Assembly (NCBI GenBank): GCA_039621445.1
Contig: CP154954.1
Span: forward strand, 60,260,168 to 60,324,167
Source: Euglena gracilis
Lineage: Eukaryota; Euglenida; Euglenophyceae; Euglenales
Direction: 5' to 3'
Length of the DNA: 64,000 nucleotides
The notes under the pieces were generated by a model. It saw only the letters and a list, made by a program, of their open reading frames with translations, was not told the origin of the DNA and ran no database searches. Of the stretch, positions 35,711 through 46,420 are shown piece by piece. How positions within the stretch are numbered: position 1 is the stretch's first letter; each line of letters opens with the position of its first letter. A program made the translations under genes and the position numbers.

Positions 35711-36084
35711 GGTATTATTTACCAATGTTGTGTGTGTGTGTGTGTGTGGTGTGTGTTGTTTTCTTTTTGCTGCCCGGGCGGCGAGACGGTTGCGCTTTTT
35801 TGAAAGAAGGCATTGAACGCGACAAAAAAAAGTGGAATTTTTTTGTCATCATGGCGCAAATTCTGGGTTGACGTTTTTTGTTTTTTTGAAAACAACAAAA
35901 AAACATGTTTTTTTAAAAAAAGCAAAAAAAATGGTTTTTTTTGGGAAAAGAAAAAATTGGCCTTTTTCCTTGCAAAATGGCCTTTTTTGAGGAAAAAGTT
36001 CCAAAGTCTTTTTTTTTGGTCATCAAAGTGACGTTTTTTTTTCAGTTTTTCCAGACCCTTCATTCCTTTGTAACCATGAATTGA

Positions 36085-36215
36085 GGCCCGGCGCTTGCCC
36101 TGTATTTCGTGGGTGTGAACACGAAATACAGGGCGTTATTTTGGATTCACGAATACAGGCTGTATTCGTGAATAGGGTATTCACAAAATACAGGCTGTAT
36201 TTTGTGAATTGGATT
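36085..36215. repeat. Cluster of short palindromes (CACGAAATACAGG)
   Basis: Three successive hairpins: CCTGTATTTCGTG / CACGAAATACAGG, ATTCACGAATACAG / CTGTATTCGTGAAT and ATTCACAAAATACAG / CTGTATTTTGTGAAT. The stems share a core but differ by point changes on both arms, so base pairing is preserved. Confidence 0.75.
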
Positions 36216-37126
36216 TTTTGTGTGTTTAAAACAGCTTTTGAAACTGGAAACCTCCTTGCATCACATCGTCCGAAGTGATTCTGAAAAAAAAAGCAAATGC
36301 ACAAAGCAAAAGAAAATTGAATGCAATAATGGCCATTATGGCATATCCGGGGTGATAAACGAAGGCGGTGCACAACTAGTGCAACGTAAGACATAAAAAA
36401 ATGTTCAAAATTTTTTTTCACCCAAACCCACCAAGACGTTATTTTTTTTTTTTAAAAAAAACATGTTTTTTTTTGTTTCAAAGAAAAACAAGCCGTCAAC
36501 CTTGCACAAATCCATCATAATTTGGAAGCTGCCAACGGGCGGCAAGCAAAAAGAGATTGCCTCCAAAAACCCGCCCCCTCCGGGCCATTTTGAATGGAAC
36601 AAAAAAATACATTGCCGCCCGAAGGGCGGCTGGACGGTAGTGCTATTTTCCCTTCAAATCCATGAGTTTTGGGCTTGGTTGGCCGCCCGAAGGGCGGCGA
36701 GACGGTAGCGATGTCTAACAGTTGGAACTCGTGTTCAAAAAAATACTAAAAAATTCGGGGGGGGCGTCGGGGGGGGGGCGGGAGAGCGAGAAGCAAACTT
36801 TTCTGAAAATTTTCTCGGGGGGGGCGAAAAAATCTCGGGGGGGGGCGGTCGCCCCCCCCCGCCCCCCCAGTTCCTACACCAATGGTCAATTTCCATTCAG
36901 CCGCCCGTTTATGTCAGTCGATTTCCATTCAGGCGCCCGTTTATGTCGGTCGATTTCCATTCAGGCGCCCGTTTATGTCAGTTGATTTCCATTCAGGCGC
37001 CCGTCAATGGGCCAAAAACCCCTTTTATGACCATATTTCTGTCCAGGCGGTTCGGTCGAATGAATATCAAGACAGGCGTCGGGCCCAGACAAAATAGGTT
37101 TTAGAAAAATCGACCGACACTACGTG

Positions 37127-37468
37127 GGTGTCTGGGACGCGGGGGGGACGCGGGGGGGGGGGGGACGTGGGGGAGACGCCATTTTTGGGACAGTGAAATT
37201 AGGAATTTGCTGCGAGAAAATTTTGGCCAAATTAGGATTCTACCACAACAAATTAGGACAAACCCACCCCAAATTAGGAATCACCCACCGCAAGTTAGCA
37301 ATCACCCACACCAAATTAGGAATCACCAACCTCTGATTTGCCTGAAATTAAGAACCAGCCTCCTAAATTTGGCTGTCTCGAGAACAAAATTTTGGTTCCA
37401 AAGTGGGACGCGGGGGGGACGCGGGGGGGGGGGGGACGCGGGGGGGACGCGGGGGAGACACCCCCTAC
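37127..37468. mobile_element. GGGGGTGTCT element, copy 2
   Basis: Same ends, GGGACGCGGG runs and AAATTAGGA units as 33688-34050, inserted between an ACACTACG junction and the 37470 palindrome. Confidence 0.75.
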
Positions 37469-37469
37469 A

Positions 37470-37550
37470 GATTCAGCAGGGGCACCGGGCGGCTCGCTTC
37501 GCTCGCTCGCGCCCGGCGCCCCTGCTGAATCTGTTAGTGTCGGTCGATTT
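37470..37550. repeat. Palindrome, second copy of the 28.3-kb hairpin
   Basis: The arms GATTCAGCAGGGGC and GCCCCTGCTGAATC surround the loop GGCTCGCTTCGCTCGCTCGC, which is inverted relative to the 28314-28412 copy. Confidence 0.8.
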
Positions 37551-38010
37551 TTGTGCTAAAACCTATTTTCTGGGCCCGACGCATGTCTTGAAATTCTCCT
37601 GACATTAACGGATTTCAGGCTGAAATTGTTTATGTCAGTCGATTTCCATTCAGGCGCCCGTTTATGTCAGTCGATTTCCATTCCATTGAAATATGTTGCT
37701 GGTCAGATTGGGAATTTTTATTGACTTTTTGGACATTTTGGATTTCCCTTTTTTTCGACATTTTTGATCCTATGGGGTTCTGGAGGCGTCATGGACCAGA
37801 CAAAAACCAAATTTTGTGGTCATGTGATCACAGCTGGCGGAACTTTGGATGGAACTTAAGATTATATGAAACTTCAGAAAAAGCATTCGGCAAATTTGGG
37901 CCAATTCATTTGTCATCGCTGGTCGTCCGGAAGATAAGCTTTCGGGTGGGGGTGATTTGGCAATGTTAAAACCTATTTTCTGGGCTCGACGCCTGTATTG
38001 CAATTCTATT

Positions 38011-39192
38011 TGGCTCTAGGCGGTAGACTGGGGGGGGGGTAGTGGGTGGTCGGCCGACTAGTCGGCCGACCACCCAACTGGTCGGCCGACTAGGCCTGGT
38101 CGGCAGCTAGTCGGTGAGACGGGGGGGGGGGGGGAAGTGGGTGGTCGGCGGATTAGTCGGCCGACCACCCACTCTAATGTAGTTACGGGCCAGTCTCGCC
38201 GACTTTTAAGCCCCCCCCCATGAAGAAAATTGTATGCAAACTAGTCGGTGGCTAGTCGGTGGTCATAAAAATGGTCTGTGGCGGGTCCAAACCACGCGGA
38301 AATGGTCCGGATGGGTTCAAATAAGTGCCTTACACCAACATAAACACCCTCAGATGGAAATCTTTGGTCGGTGGAGGTCGGTGGGCCCTTGATGGGGTCC
38401 GGAGGGGTAAAAAACCAATGATGAAACTGGGATTACATGAAAATCCTTTAGAAATGCAAGCATTCTGCACACGACAGGCTGAAAACTCCCCCCTGCACCC
38501 CATCCGAGCCTCAGATAACAAAATCCCTTCTGTGTTGGCAACATACTCGGGGGCTAAGTCGTTTTTGTGGCTCACTTTGGCATAGGCGGGGGGGCTCTGC
38601 GCCCCCCCCCCTTGGCACCCCCCTTCAAATAACAAAATCCCTTCTATGTTGGCAACATACTCCGGGGTTAAGTCGTTCTTGTGGCTCACTTTGGCATAGG
38701 CGGGGGGGGGGGGCTCCGCCCCCCCCCCGCACCCCCCCTCAAATAACAAAATCCCTTCTACGTTGGCAATATACTTGGAGGGCTAAGTCCTTTTTGTGCA
38801 AATTTTGACTTTTATTGAAAATACAACGGGGAGAGGGGTTCTTTTGCCAAAAGTGGCCCAAAATGGACATTTTGCCCCCAGTTTTTTTGCATATTCACCC
38901 CCGATTGGGGGGTTCTGGAGCCATTTGGGTGGGTTTTGACTGGTGTTGAGGTGATTTGGACAAAGGTTTTTCCCCAGGGGGGGGGGGGTTTAAAAGTCGG
39001 CGAGACTGGCCCGTAACCACATTGGAGTGGGTGGTCGGCCGACTAATCCGCCGACCACCCACTACCCCCCCCCCCCTGTCTCGCCGACTAGCTGCGGACC
39101 AGGCCTAGTCAGCCGAGCCGACCAGTTGGGTGGTCGGCCGACTAGTCGGCCGACCACCCACTACCCCCCCCCCCAGTCTACCGTATGGCACC
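38011..39192. mobile_element. GGTAGACTGGGG TIR element, copy 3 (1182 bp)
   Basis: Flanked by an 8-bp direct repeat ATTCTATT (38003-38010 and 39193-39200). Subterminal CGGTAGACTGGGG and its complement lie at the two ends, followed by GGTCGGCCGACTAGTCGG palindrome clusters (38040-38170 and 39025-39160). The interior includes the inverted 110-bp units. The frames across it are repeat-derived and no transposase is visible. Confidence 0.8.
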
Positions 39193-39494
39193 ATTCTATT
39201 GACATCATCGGATTTCAGGCTGAGATTGTTTCTGTCAAAATGGAAGAAAAAAGCATTCAGAAAAATGAGACAAAAGGTTGGTCGACATTTACGGATTTCA
39301 GGCTGAAATTGACAATGTTCCAAAACGGAACAAAAAAAGCATTCAGAAAAAGGAAACAAAAGGATACAAAAAATTTTTGCAGGCTGAACTTTGGATGGAA
39401 CAGACGGAAGGACGGAACTTAAGATCATCATTTTCTGGAACTTCAGAAAAAATGAGACAATTATATATCGACATTAATGGATTTCAGGCAGAAA

Positions 39495-39740
39495 TTGACA
39501 ATGGCGACGGACGGACGGACGGACGGCTGGTGAAAAAAGCGAAGTTGGACGGCTGACCTTGTGGGCTTGGTCCGGCGCGAAAAACATGCCCAAGCCGGCC
39601 GGGTCTTTGGAAGCGCAGGCGTCTCAGTGCACGCGACTCTCTGGGCGGATATACCAATTTTGCCATGCCATGGGCAGTTTGTTGGTCCGCCGGGCTGGCA
39701 AGACATTGGTCCGGCTTGACGGAAGGCTGGCGAAAAAAAT
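39495..39740. repeat. GGACGGACGGACGG module region
   Basis: Tandem CGGA/CCGT tetramers plus the ACATTGGTCCGGCTTGACGG phrase. Related modules, often inverted, occur at 40610-40775, 41415-41490, 41700-41775, 43400-43545, 44025-44130 and 49560-49630. Confidence 0.7.
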
Positions 39741-41237
39741 GCTCCCAAAACAGAACAAAAGAGCATTCAGAAAAAGGAAACAAAATTCGGTCGATTCCAA
39801 GACAAGACATTGTGTCCATGTTATCACAATTTCCATTCAGGAGCCCGTTATGTCAGTCGATTTCCCTTCAAGGCCGTTAATGGGCCAAAACCCACTTTTT
39901 TGGCAATATTTCCGTCTCTAGGCGGTTGGGTCGAATGAATTTCAAAACAGGCGCTCGGCTCCAGACAAAATAGGTTTTAGAAAAATCGACCAACACTAAC
40001 AGATTCAGAGGGGTGCTGGGCGGCTCGCTTTCGCTCGCGCTCGCGCCAGTAGAATCGGTCGATTGTCGAAGACAGAAATATTTTGAAACGTTTTGTGTAA
40101 TTTCAGAAATATATTTTCCCCATGGTGAAAGATTTACCGTAACCGTTCACAGGCTTCCCCACGCGAGGAAACGGGGGGAGTACACGGGTGCGCGCTCCGG
40201 CACCAGTGAACGGACCCCGTTTCACATATGCGCACCCGTGGTGGTTTGGTCACAGGTGCCGGTGACAGAGCCGGAGTTTTACATAAAAAAAAGGAAAAAT
40301 ATTTACGCAGTAGGGAAGAGGATGTGAAACAAATGGCGAACCTGGAGAACTTCATGGGTGGGGGCAGGAATGCAAGAGGTGGCATAGGGAACTGACACGC
40401 GGAAACTAAATTTCGGTGCGAGGCACATGCTCGCGATGCCTTTCGGCCTGGTCAGAGGAACAACAGGACGAATAACTCAGGGGGTGCTACCCCCGTGACC
40501 CCCCCCCCCTGACCCCCCCCGTGCCCCCCCCGTGCCCTGAGAATCGCGCCTTCCATTTTCATACAATGCCTCAATCTTCATCACTTCAGCCTTTCTTTTC
40601 ATTTGGGGCGGCTTGTGCCGTCCGTCGGTAAGTAGCCGTCCGGACCTCTTCAGCCGGACCAATGCTGGATGCCCAGCCGTCCGTCCGGACGAAGCATTTT
40701 TTCGCCAGCCGTCTGTCAAGCCGGACCAATGTCTGTCTTGCCAGCCGGCCGGACCAAAAAAAAAATTGCCTTCCTTCCGAAAAGCAGTCACGGCCTCCCT
40801 CCACTCGTCGCGTCAAATCAAGAAATCGTCCCTGCCTTCTGTTTTTCCTGGTGCTGCGCAAGACGAGGCTATTTATTTTTCGGGTGTTTGTTCAACATAT
40901 TTCACGGCAGCACCAAAAAACTGCGCCGGAAGAACCGGAAGGGGGGGGGGGTAAGTCGACCCCCCTCCACACCCACCACAACGTTTTCACCGTTTTCGGG
41001 GAAACGGGGATTTTGCCCAAAAAAGTTTTTTGAAAAAATAATAAAAATAAAATAAAACCCAAAAACGTGTGATTTTTGATGGGAGAAAACTTTTTTCACA
41101 AAAAACCTCAAAATTTTCCGTCCTTAAAACTCATACTTTTGAGGAGGGGGGTGAAATAAACGAAGGTCAATAAAGTAAACAAACTTTTGGCACAGTCAAA
41201 TTTTACTGACATTTTTCTCGTTGAACAACACATATTT

Positions 41238-41310
41238 GCCCCCCAACGGGATTCGAACCCGCGACCTACCGGTCACACGCTAACCACACAACCACTATGC
41301 CACGGGGGGC
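41238..41310 (-). tRNA. tRNA-like sequence 1 (pseudogene or SINE head)
   Basis: A 73-nt minus-strand sequence starts GCCCCCC and ends GGGGGGC, giving a perfect 7-bp acceptor stem. It has a T-arm GCGGG-TTCGAAT-CCCGT with the canonical loop. The D and anticodon region (TAGTGGTTGTGTGGTTAGC) is abnormal and no good 5-bp anticodon stem with U33 can be drawn, so no isotype is assigned. The flank beyond its 5' end (41311-41353) is shared with copy 2 at 41961, so the tRNA-like head belongs to a longer repeated unit. Confidence 0.45.
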
Positions 41311-41384
41311 GATATCATTCTCATCCGTGTACTTTTATGACAATTATTTTTGCCGCCTCAGAGAAAACAGGAAGTCGCCCCCAA

Positions 41385-41415
41385 CGACCGGGATTCGAAC
41401 CCGTGGGGGCGGCTG
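41385..41415 (-). repeat. Isolated tRNA T-arm-like fragment
   Basis: The minus strand carries CCCACGGGTTCGAATCCCGG with a GCCCCCA-like stem half. Only the 3' third of a tRNA is present, between the two full tRNA-like units. Confidence 0.35.
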
Positions 41416-41960
41416 GCCGTCCGTCCGTCCGAGCCATCCGGACCTCTTCAGCCGGACCAATGCTGGACACCCAGCCGTCCGTCCGGACGAAGCATTTTTT
41501 CGGGGGTGTTCCCCCCGCGTCCCCCCCGCGTCCCCCCCCGCGTCCCCCCCGCGTCCCGGATTTTGGCTGGGCACGTTTTTTGGTCGACCAAAGGAAAATT
41601 ACACACAAATTTAGGTGACGCCAAAGAAAACGTGTGGGGGTGGTTGGGCCACGGTTCCCCCCCGCGTCCCCCCCGCGTCCCCCCCCGCGTCCCCCCCCCG
41701 CGTCCCGAACCACCCCCTTCGCCAGCCGTCCGTCAAGCCGGACCAACGTCTGTCTTGCCAGCCGGCCGGACCAAAAAAAAATTCCTTCCTTCCGAAAAAG
41801 GAGTAACGTCTTCCCTCTGCTCGTCGCGTCAAATCAGGAAAAAACACGAAGTTGCGCACTGGCGGGATCTGGACCAAAAAAAAATTTCCTTCCTTCTCCC
41901 GAAAAGCAGTCACGTCTTCCCTCTACTCGGCGCGTCAAATCAGGAAAAAATCACGAAATT

Positions 41961-42033
41961 GCCCCCCGGCGGGTTTCGAACCCGCATCCTACCGGTCAGA
42001 CACTAACCACAGAACCACTACGCCACTGGGGGC
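41961..42033 (-). tRNA. tRNA-like sequence 2 (pseudogene or SINE head)
   Basis: Minus strand, 73 nt, about 85 percent like copy 1. The acceptor is GCCCCC/GGGGGC, the T-arm GCGGG-TTCGAAA-CCCGC is perfect, and the middle is the same abnormal stretch. The shared flank (ATACCATTCTCGTCCGTGTA and onward) follows on the genomic right, as in copy 1. Confidence 0.45.
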
Positions 42034-42286
42034 GATACCATTCTCGTCCGTGTACTTTAATGAAAATTATTTTTGCCAAAAAAAGCAAACAAAATATTTT
42101 TCTGCCCCCCTTTCCAAGAGAAAGGCACCCAAACAACTCCTTCCTGAGAGAATCCTGTGGCCCAAAACTGGCCAGAACATCTGGCCCAAAACTGGCCAGC
42201 ACATCTGGCCCCCAAAAATCCATCACATTGCAAAAATGTGAAATGCAAAATTTGGGCCATTTGCCAGATTGAAAAACTTCTCCCCC

Positions 42287-42541
42287 GGGGGGTTGGTACA
42301 CCCCTCCCCCCCCCTCTCCGAGGGCCTCACCACGCCATTTACCCCCCCTCCCCCCCCCCCCCTAGCCGGACCCCCTCGCCACGCCACCGGCGATTTTCGC
42401 GATTTTTTGAACGAAAATTTTGTTGGAAAACCATGGTACACACCTCCCCCCCCCTCCCCCCTGGTCGCGTACCCCCTCGCCACGCCATTTACCCTCCCCC
42501 CCCGCCTATTCGGACCCCCTCGCCACGGCGGACCAACCCCC
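42287..42541. mobile_element. GGGGGGTTGGTAC TIR element, copy 2 (~255 bp)
   Basis: Starts GGGGGGTTGGTACACC and ends GGCGGACCAACCCCC. The inside carries GACCCCCTCGCCACGCC repeats and CGCGATTTTTTGAACG, inverted relative to 25591-25842. Target duplication unreadable because both flanks are C-rich. Confidence 0.8.
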
Positions 42542-42848
42542 GCCCCCAATTTTTTGGCTTCCAAGAACACTTGTGGAACAGCAAATAAAGAACGCAAGAA
42601 ACAGAAAGCAGAAGAAAACCAGCATCTAAGTACAAAATGTCTATGAAATCTGTCTTCAGACTTGAAATTAGTTCCTGCGTTTTCACTTCATTTCAGCACC
42701 CTGTACTTTCATCATATCTATCCCACACCGCTTCCACCCGAAACGGCATTGTGATACTGAAGAAGGATTGGGAATGCAAGCATTTTTTTTGCGTGTGGGT
42801 GATTCATAATTTCTTCCAAAAAAAGACATTTTCCAATGAGGAAAATTT

Positions 42849-42918
42849 GCACACAGTGGGGTTTGAACCCGCGACCTCACAGTCCCGAACTGCATGCTGC
42901 ACCAACTACACTGTGCGC
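42849..42918 (-). tRNA. tRNA-like, candidate tRNA-Pro (CGG)
   Basis: A 70-nt minus-strand cloverleaf can be drawn. The acceptor is GCGCACA/TGTGTGC (one G-U). There is a short D-arm with TTGG in the loop. The anticodon arm is TGCAG-TTCGGGA-CTGTG with U33 and anticodon CGG. The variable loop is AGGTC, and the T-arm is GCGGG-TTCAAAC-CCCAC with one mismatch. It lacks the sequence typical of eukaryotic tRNA-Pro elsewhere and sits among repeats, so a tRNA-derived repeat is a real alternative. A GGGGGG-ended element is inserted 10 bp beyond its 5' end. Confidence 0.4.
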
Positions 42919-42928
42919 AAGATACACT

Positions 42929-43160
42929 GGGGGGTCGGCACACCCCTCCCCCCCCTCACCGACCCCCTCGCCACGCCATTTTCCCCCCCCCTCCCCCCCC
43001 CCTTTTCAGACCCCCTCGCCACGCCATGTCAGCCGCGCCAAAGAAAATTTTCTTGGCAAACCCCCGCGCACCCCTCCCCCCCCCCATCCGGGACCCCCTC
43101 GCCACGCCAAAAAACGCCAAAAACCCCCCCCCCCCCCCCCCCCCCGGGCCCCTCGCCCTC
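42929..43160. mobile_element. GGGGGGTCGGCAC element, copy 3, right end lost
   Basis: The left end GGGGGGTCGGCACACC and the internal CAGCCGCGCCAAAGAAAATT stretch match 44196-44438. The right inverted end is replaced by a C-run and GGGCCCCTCGCC. Confidence 0.7.
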
Positions 43161-44195
43161 CATATCGAAAGAGAAAAAGGACTAGTCCAACAAATGAAGT
43201 GGAAGAAAGTTTCGGGACAGAACACCCAAATCTTGGAAAAATACCACATTTGAAAGTTGTCATATGCAAATTTCTGTTCTGGTTAATGTGGTGTGTGGGG
43301 CACATCAAAGATCCCGAAGTGCAGTGTGGGCTGAGCACCCAGAATCAGGACTTACCTAGTTCGCGACGAAAAAAATTTCCAGACGCCTTCGCTTCCAAAG
43401 ACCCAGCCAGCTGGCCAGCCGGCCAGCCGGCTAGCCGGCTAGCTGGACCAAGTGCATTTTCTTCAGCCGTCTGGACCAAGCCCACAAGGTCAGCCGTCCG
43501 TCCGGACCTTTGCTTTTTTCACCAGCCGTCCGTCCGTCCGTCCGTCCGCCTCCCGTGTCTACAGAGATGTCGACTTGTGCGCGGGACCCCAAAAAAAGTG
43601 GCAAAAACTGCCCGTTTTTGGCCATTTTGGGCTATTTTTTTTTGAACAAAATCACCCATCGGTCCAAAACTGACCATCACAAATTTCATCAAAAAAGCTT
43701 CAAAAACTTAAAACTAACACACAAGAACATGGGCAACAGAAAAATCAAGGTCGCACAAACCAATTGAGGTGGAACCGTTGCTTGCCAAGAAGGAACCTTC
43801 AAGCATCTTCAACAAACTTCTCATTTGAAAAAAAGGCACACCTTCAATTGACTTCAAAACACTTGGTCAGTCTCAAAACTTCTTTCCATTCAAATCCAAC
43901 TTTGTTAATTGAATCTTTGACTTGAATTCTTTCCATTGAAATCAACTCTGTCTTAATCTCAATGTCCTGTGTAAAATGAACCAAATGAGCATCATTTACT
44001 CAATCATGAACTAAATCCCTGTGGACCAAGTGCATTTTCTTCAGCCGTCTGGACCAAGCCCACAAGGTCAGCCGTCCGTCCGGACCTTCGCTTTTTTCAC
44101 CAGCCGTCCGTCCGTCCGTCCGTCCGCCCCCATTCATCATTTCAGCCTCTTTTTTGATGTAGGCAGCGTTTTTGGTCGCTTTTCATCAATTTTCT

Positions 44196-44438
44196 GGGGG
44201 GTCGGCACACCCCTCCCCCCCCCCACCCTCACTGACCCCCTCGCCACGCCATTTTACCCCCCCTCCCCCCCTTTTCAGACCCCCTCGCCACGCCATGTCA
44301 GCCGCGCCAAAGAAAATTTTCTTGGAAAACCCCCCCGCACCCCTGCCCCCCCCCCTCATCCGGGGCCCCCTCGCCACGCCAAAAACCCCCCTCCCCCCCC
44401 CCCCAGCCGGACGGCTCGCCACGGCGTGCCGACCCCCC
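44196..44438. mobile_element. GGGGGGTCGGCAC TIR element, copy 4 (243 bp)
   Basis: Ends are GGGGGGTCGGCAC and GTGCCGACCCCCC, perfect over 13 bp. TCT flanks both sides (44193-44195 and 44439-44441). Confidence 0.85.
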
Positions 44439-44568
44439 TCTGGTTCAAACCATCGAAAATTTGCCTTGACATGGTCTAAAAATGGAAAGAAATGCCAAGA
44501 TTTGAGGTGAAAAAATTTTCGACCCAAACAGTGGTGCTTCTTTGCCGTAAGAATTTGACCGGCTCATT

Positions 44569-45183
44569 GCGGGAAATTGGTGATGGACTTTTTGGTGGTC
44601 GCTAGCGACTAGTCGTTAGCGACCAAGTCTACTAACCATTGGTGGTCGGGCCGACCACCAATTTTAAGTTTACCCTCCCTCTAAAAAATTTTTAAGCCCC
44701 CTCCAAAAATTTTTACCCTAATGCCTTCCAAAACTTCCATTCGGGGTTTAATTTTCGGGGTTAATTTGCAATGTGTGGAAGGCAAGGATGGCCGAATTGC
44801 GCTCCCTGTGGCCTCCTCCGCGCGGGGGGGGGGGGGGGAGTGTGCTCCCCCCCGGACCCCGCCCAAAATAACACAATCCCCTTGTGTGTGCAAGGCAAAG
44901 GGCGCGCTCCGTAGTCTTATGTGTGCAATGGCTATGGTTTCACAGAACAGGCGCAAAGAGAATTACTCATTTTTTTTTGTGAATTGACCCTCGAATGGAG
45001 GGTTTGGAAGGCATTTGGGTGGGTTGAAGGGGGGCTTAAAAACTTTTTCGAAGGGGGTGGACTTAAATTGGTGGTCTGAGCGACTAGTCGCTCCAACCAC
45101 CAATGGTCACTAGCGACTAGTCGCTAGCGACCCTAGCGACTAGTCGCTAGCGACCACCAAAAAGTCCATCACCAATTTCTCGC
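44569..45183. mobile_element. GAAATTGGTGATGGAC TIR element (~615 bp)
   Basis: The inverted ends GAAATTGGTGATGGAC, TTTTTGGTGGTCGC and their complement (45143-45183) pair over about 40 bp. Subterminal AGCGACTAGTCGCTAGCGACC palindromes resemble in style the TAGTCGGCCGACTA clusters of other elements here. The centre is unique and carries a G-run/C-run hairpin. No coding capacity. Target duplication not identified. Confidence 0.7.
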
Positions 45184-45409
45184 TCGGGGCCAATTTGACC
45201 CAAAACATTGGCAAAAGGGGAGATTGCGCAAGTAGGAAAGAATTTCATTTAAAAAGGGGGAGGGGAAACATGAAATTTTTGTGGAACAAAACCCCCCAAA
45301 AACAGAAAATAATTGTCCTCACCCCACCTTTCATTTGGACAACCAAACCCCTTTTTGGCACCTAACGTCCAACGCACCTCCACACCCAAAAACGGCCAAA
45401 AATCTTGTC

Positions 45410-46300
45410 CCCTGAAACCGTGTATGGGGGCTCTGGTTTCATGCCCGAACCGGCGTCCAGGACACCGGTTCGGGCGGGAAATTTTCTGCCCGAACATGAA
45501 ACCGGCGTCTAGGAGACCCAAAATAAAAAGTGCCAAAAGTGTCCAAAAGGGTTTGTAGACAGGCGGCAATCATATTTGAGCAGTTTTTGGGTGGTCTTGG
45601 GCCAAAAATTGGGGGTTTTTGAGGAAACGTTTCCTTTTGGCCAATTTTGGAGAATTTCTGAAGTAGAATACCACGCAGCATGGCAGAAATCTAAGTCCAT
45701 CTGCTGAAAGCCCTTGAGAAGAGCTTTCGATCGATGGGCAACATGGAAGCTGAAAAGTGCAATTTCAGATATGCAAATGGGGTCCGAAAAATGCGGAAAA
45801 ATGCGATCGCTGATTCTGAGAGCGCTTTCCAATCTGGCTGAGTTCTGTGGGTACCAAGCGAAAGGTGTTGGCGAGACCTTTCGTTTGATATGCAATATGC
45901 AACCTGAGCTGTGGGATTTGACAAATTAGGATGTCAAATTTTGGAAGACACGATCGCTGAAAATAAGCGATGCGTGCATTATGCCCGAATCCTGTGGCCA
46001 TCTGTCGAAAGTCCTTGAGAAGAGCTTTCAATTGATGGGTAACATGGCTTCCTAAGTGTGGAATCTGCCATTTTTGACCGGCGGCCCATTTGGGCCAAAG
46101 TCGCCCAAAACAGCCCCAAACATGGGTGTTTTGGGCGAAATTGGCCGTGATTCCTCGGCCGCCGGTTCGGGCGTGAAACCAGAGCCCCCAATACACGGTT
46201 TCAAAAACTGTGTCCCAAACGCAGGTTCGGGAGGGTTCGGAGGGTTCGGGAGGGAAACCTGTGCCTAGGACGCCGGTTCGGGCTACCGCCCGAACAAAAA
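45410..46300. repeat. Dispersed family copy (GAAAGCTCTTCTC modules)
   Basis: Contains the modules of 20640-22035 in mostly opposite orientation: AAAGCCCTTGAGAAGAGC (twice), GGTACCAAGCGAAAGG and CGGTTCGGGCGTGAAACC. Confidence 0.65.
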
Positions 46301-46420
46301 CTGTGTCCCAAACGCCGGTTCGGGCGGGAAACCTATGCCTAGGACGCCGATTCGGGCGGTACCGCCCGAACCGGCGTCCTAGGCACAGGTTTCCCGCCCG
46401 AACCGGCGTTTGGGACACAG
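46301..46420. repeat. 120-bp near-perfect palindrome
   Basis: From CTGTGTCCCAAACGCCGG to its complement at 46420, centred exactly between 46360 and 46361 in GGCGGT/ACCGCC. Only about three mismatches across 60-bp arms. No spacer. Confidence 0.9.

Larger units (their letters stand above)
40610..41775. repeat. CCGTCCGTCCGGACGAAGC repeat cluster
   Basis: Two to three copies of CCGGACCTCTTCAGCCGGACC and the CAAGCCGGACCAA followed by GTCTGTCTTGCCAG phrase, plus CCCCCCGCGTCC runs at 41510-41560 and 41655-41705. Protein-like readings here are shared between the copies only because the DNA is shared. Confidence 0.7.

Noticed and set aside
41187-42006. Long Arg/Pro/Ser-rich frames
   Set aside because: They cross the two tRNA-like sequences and the CCGTCCGTCC repeat cluster; shared text between frames follows the DNA repeats.
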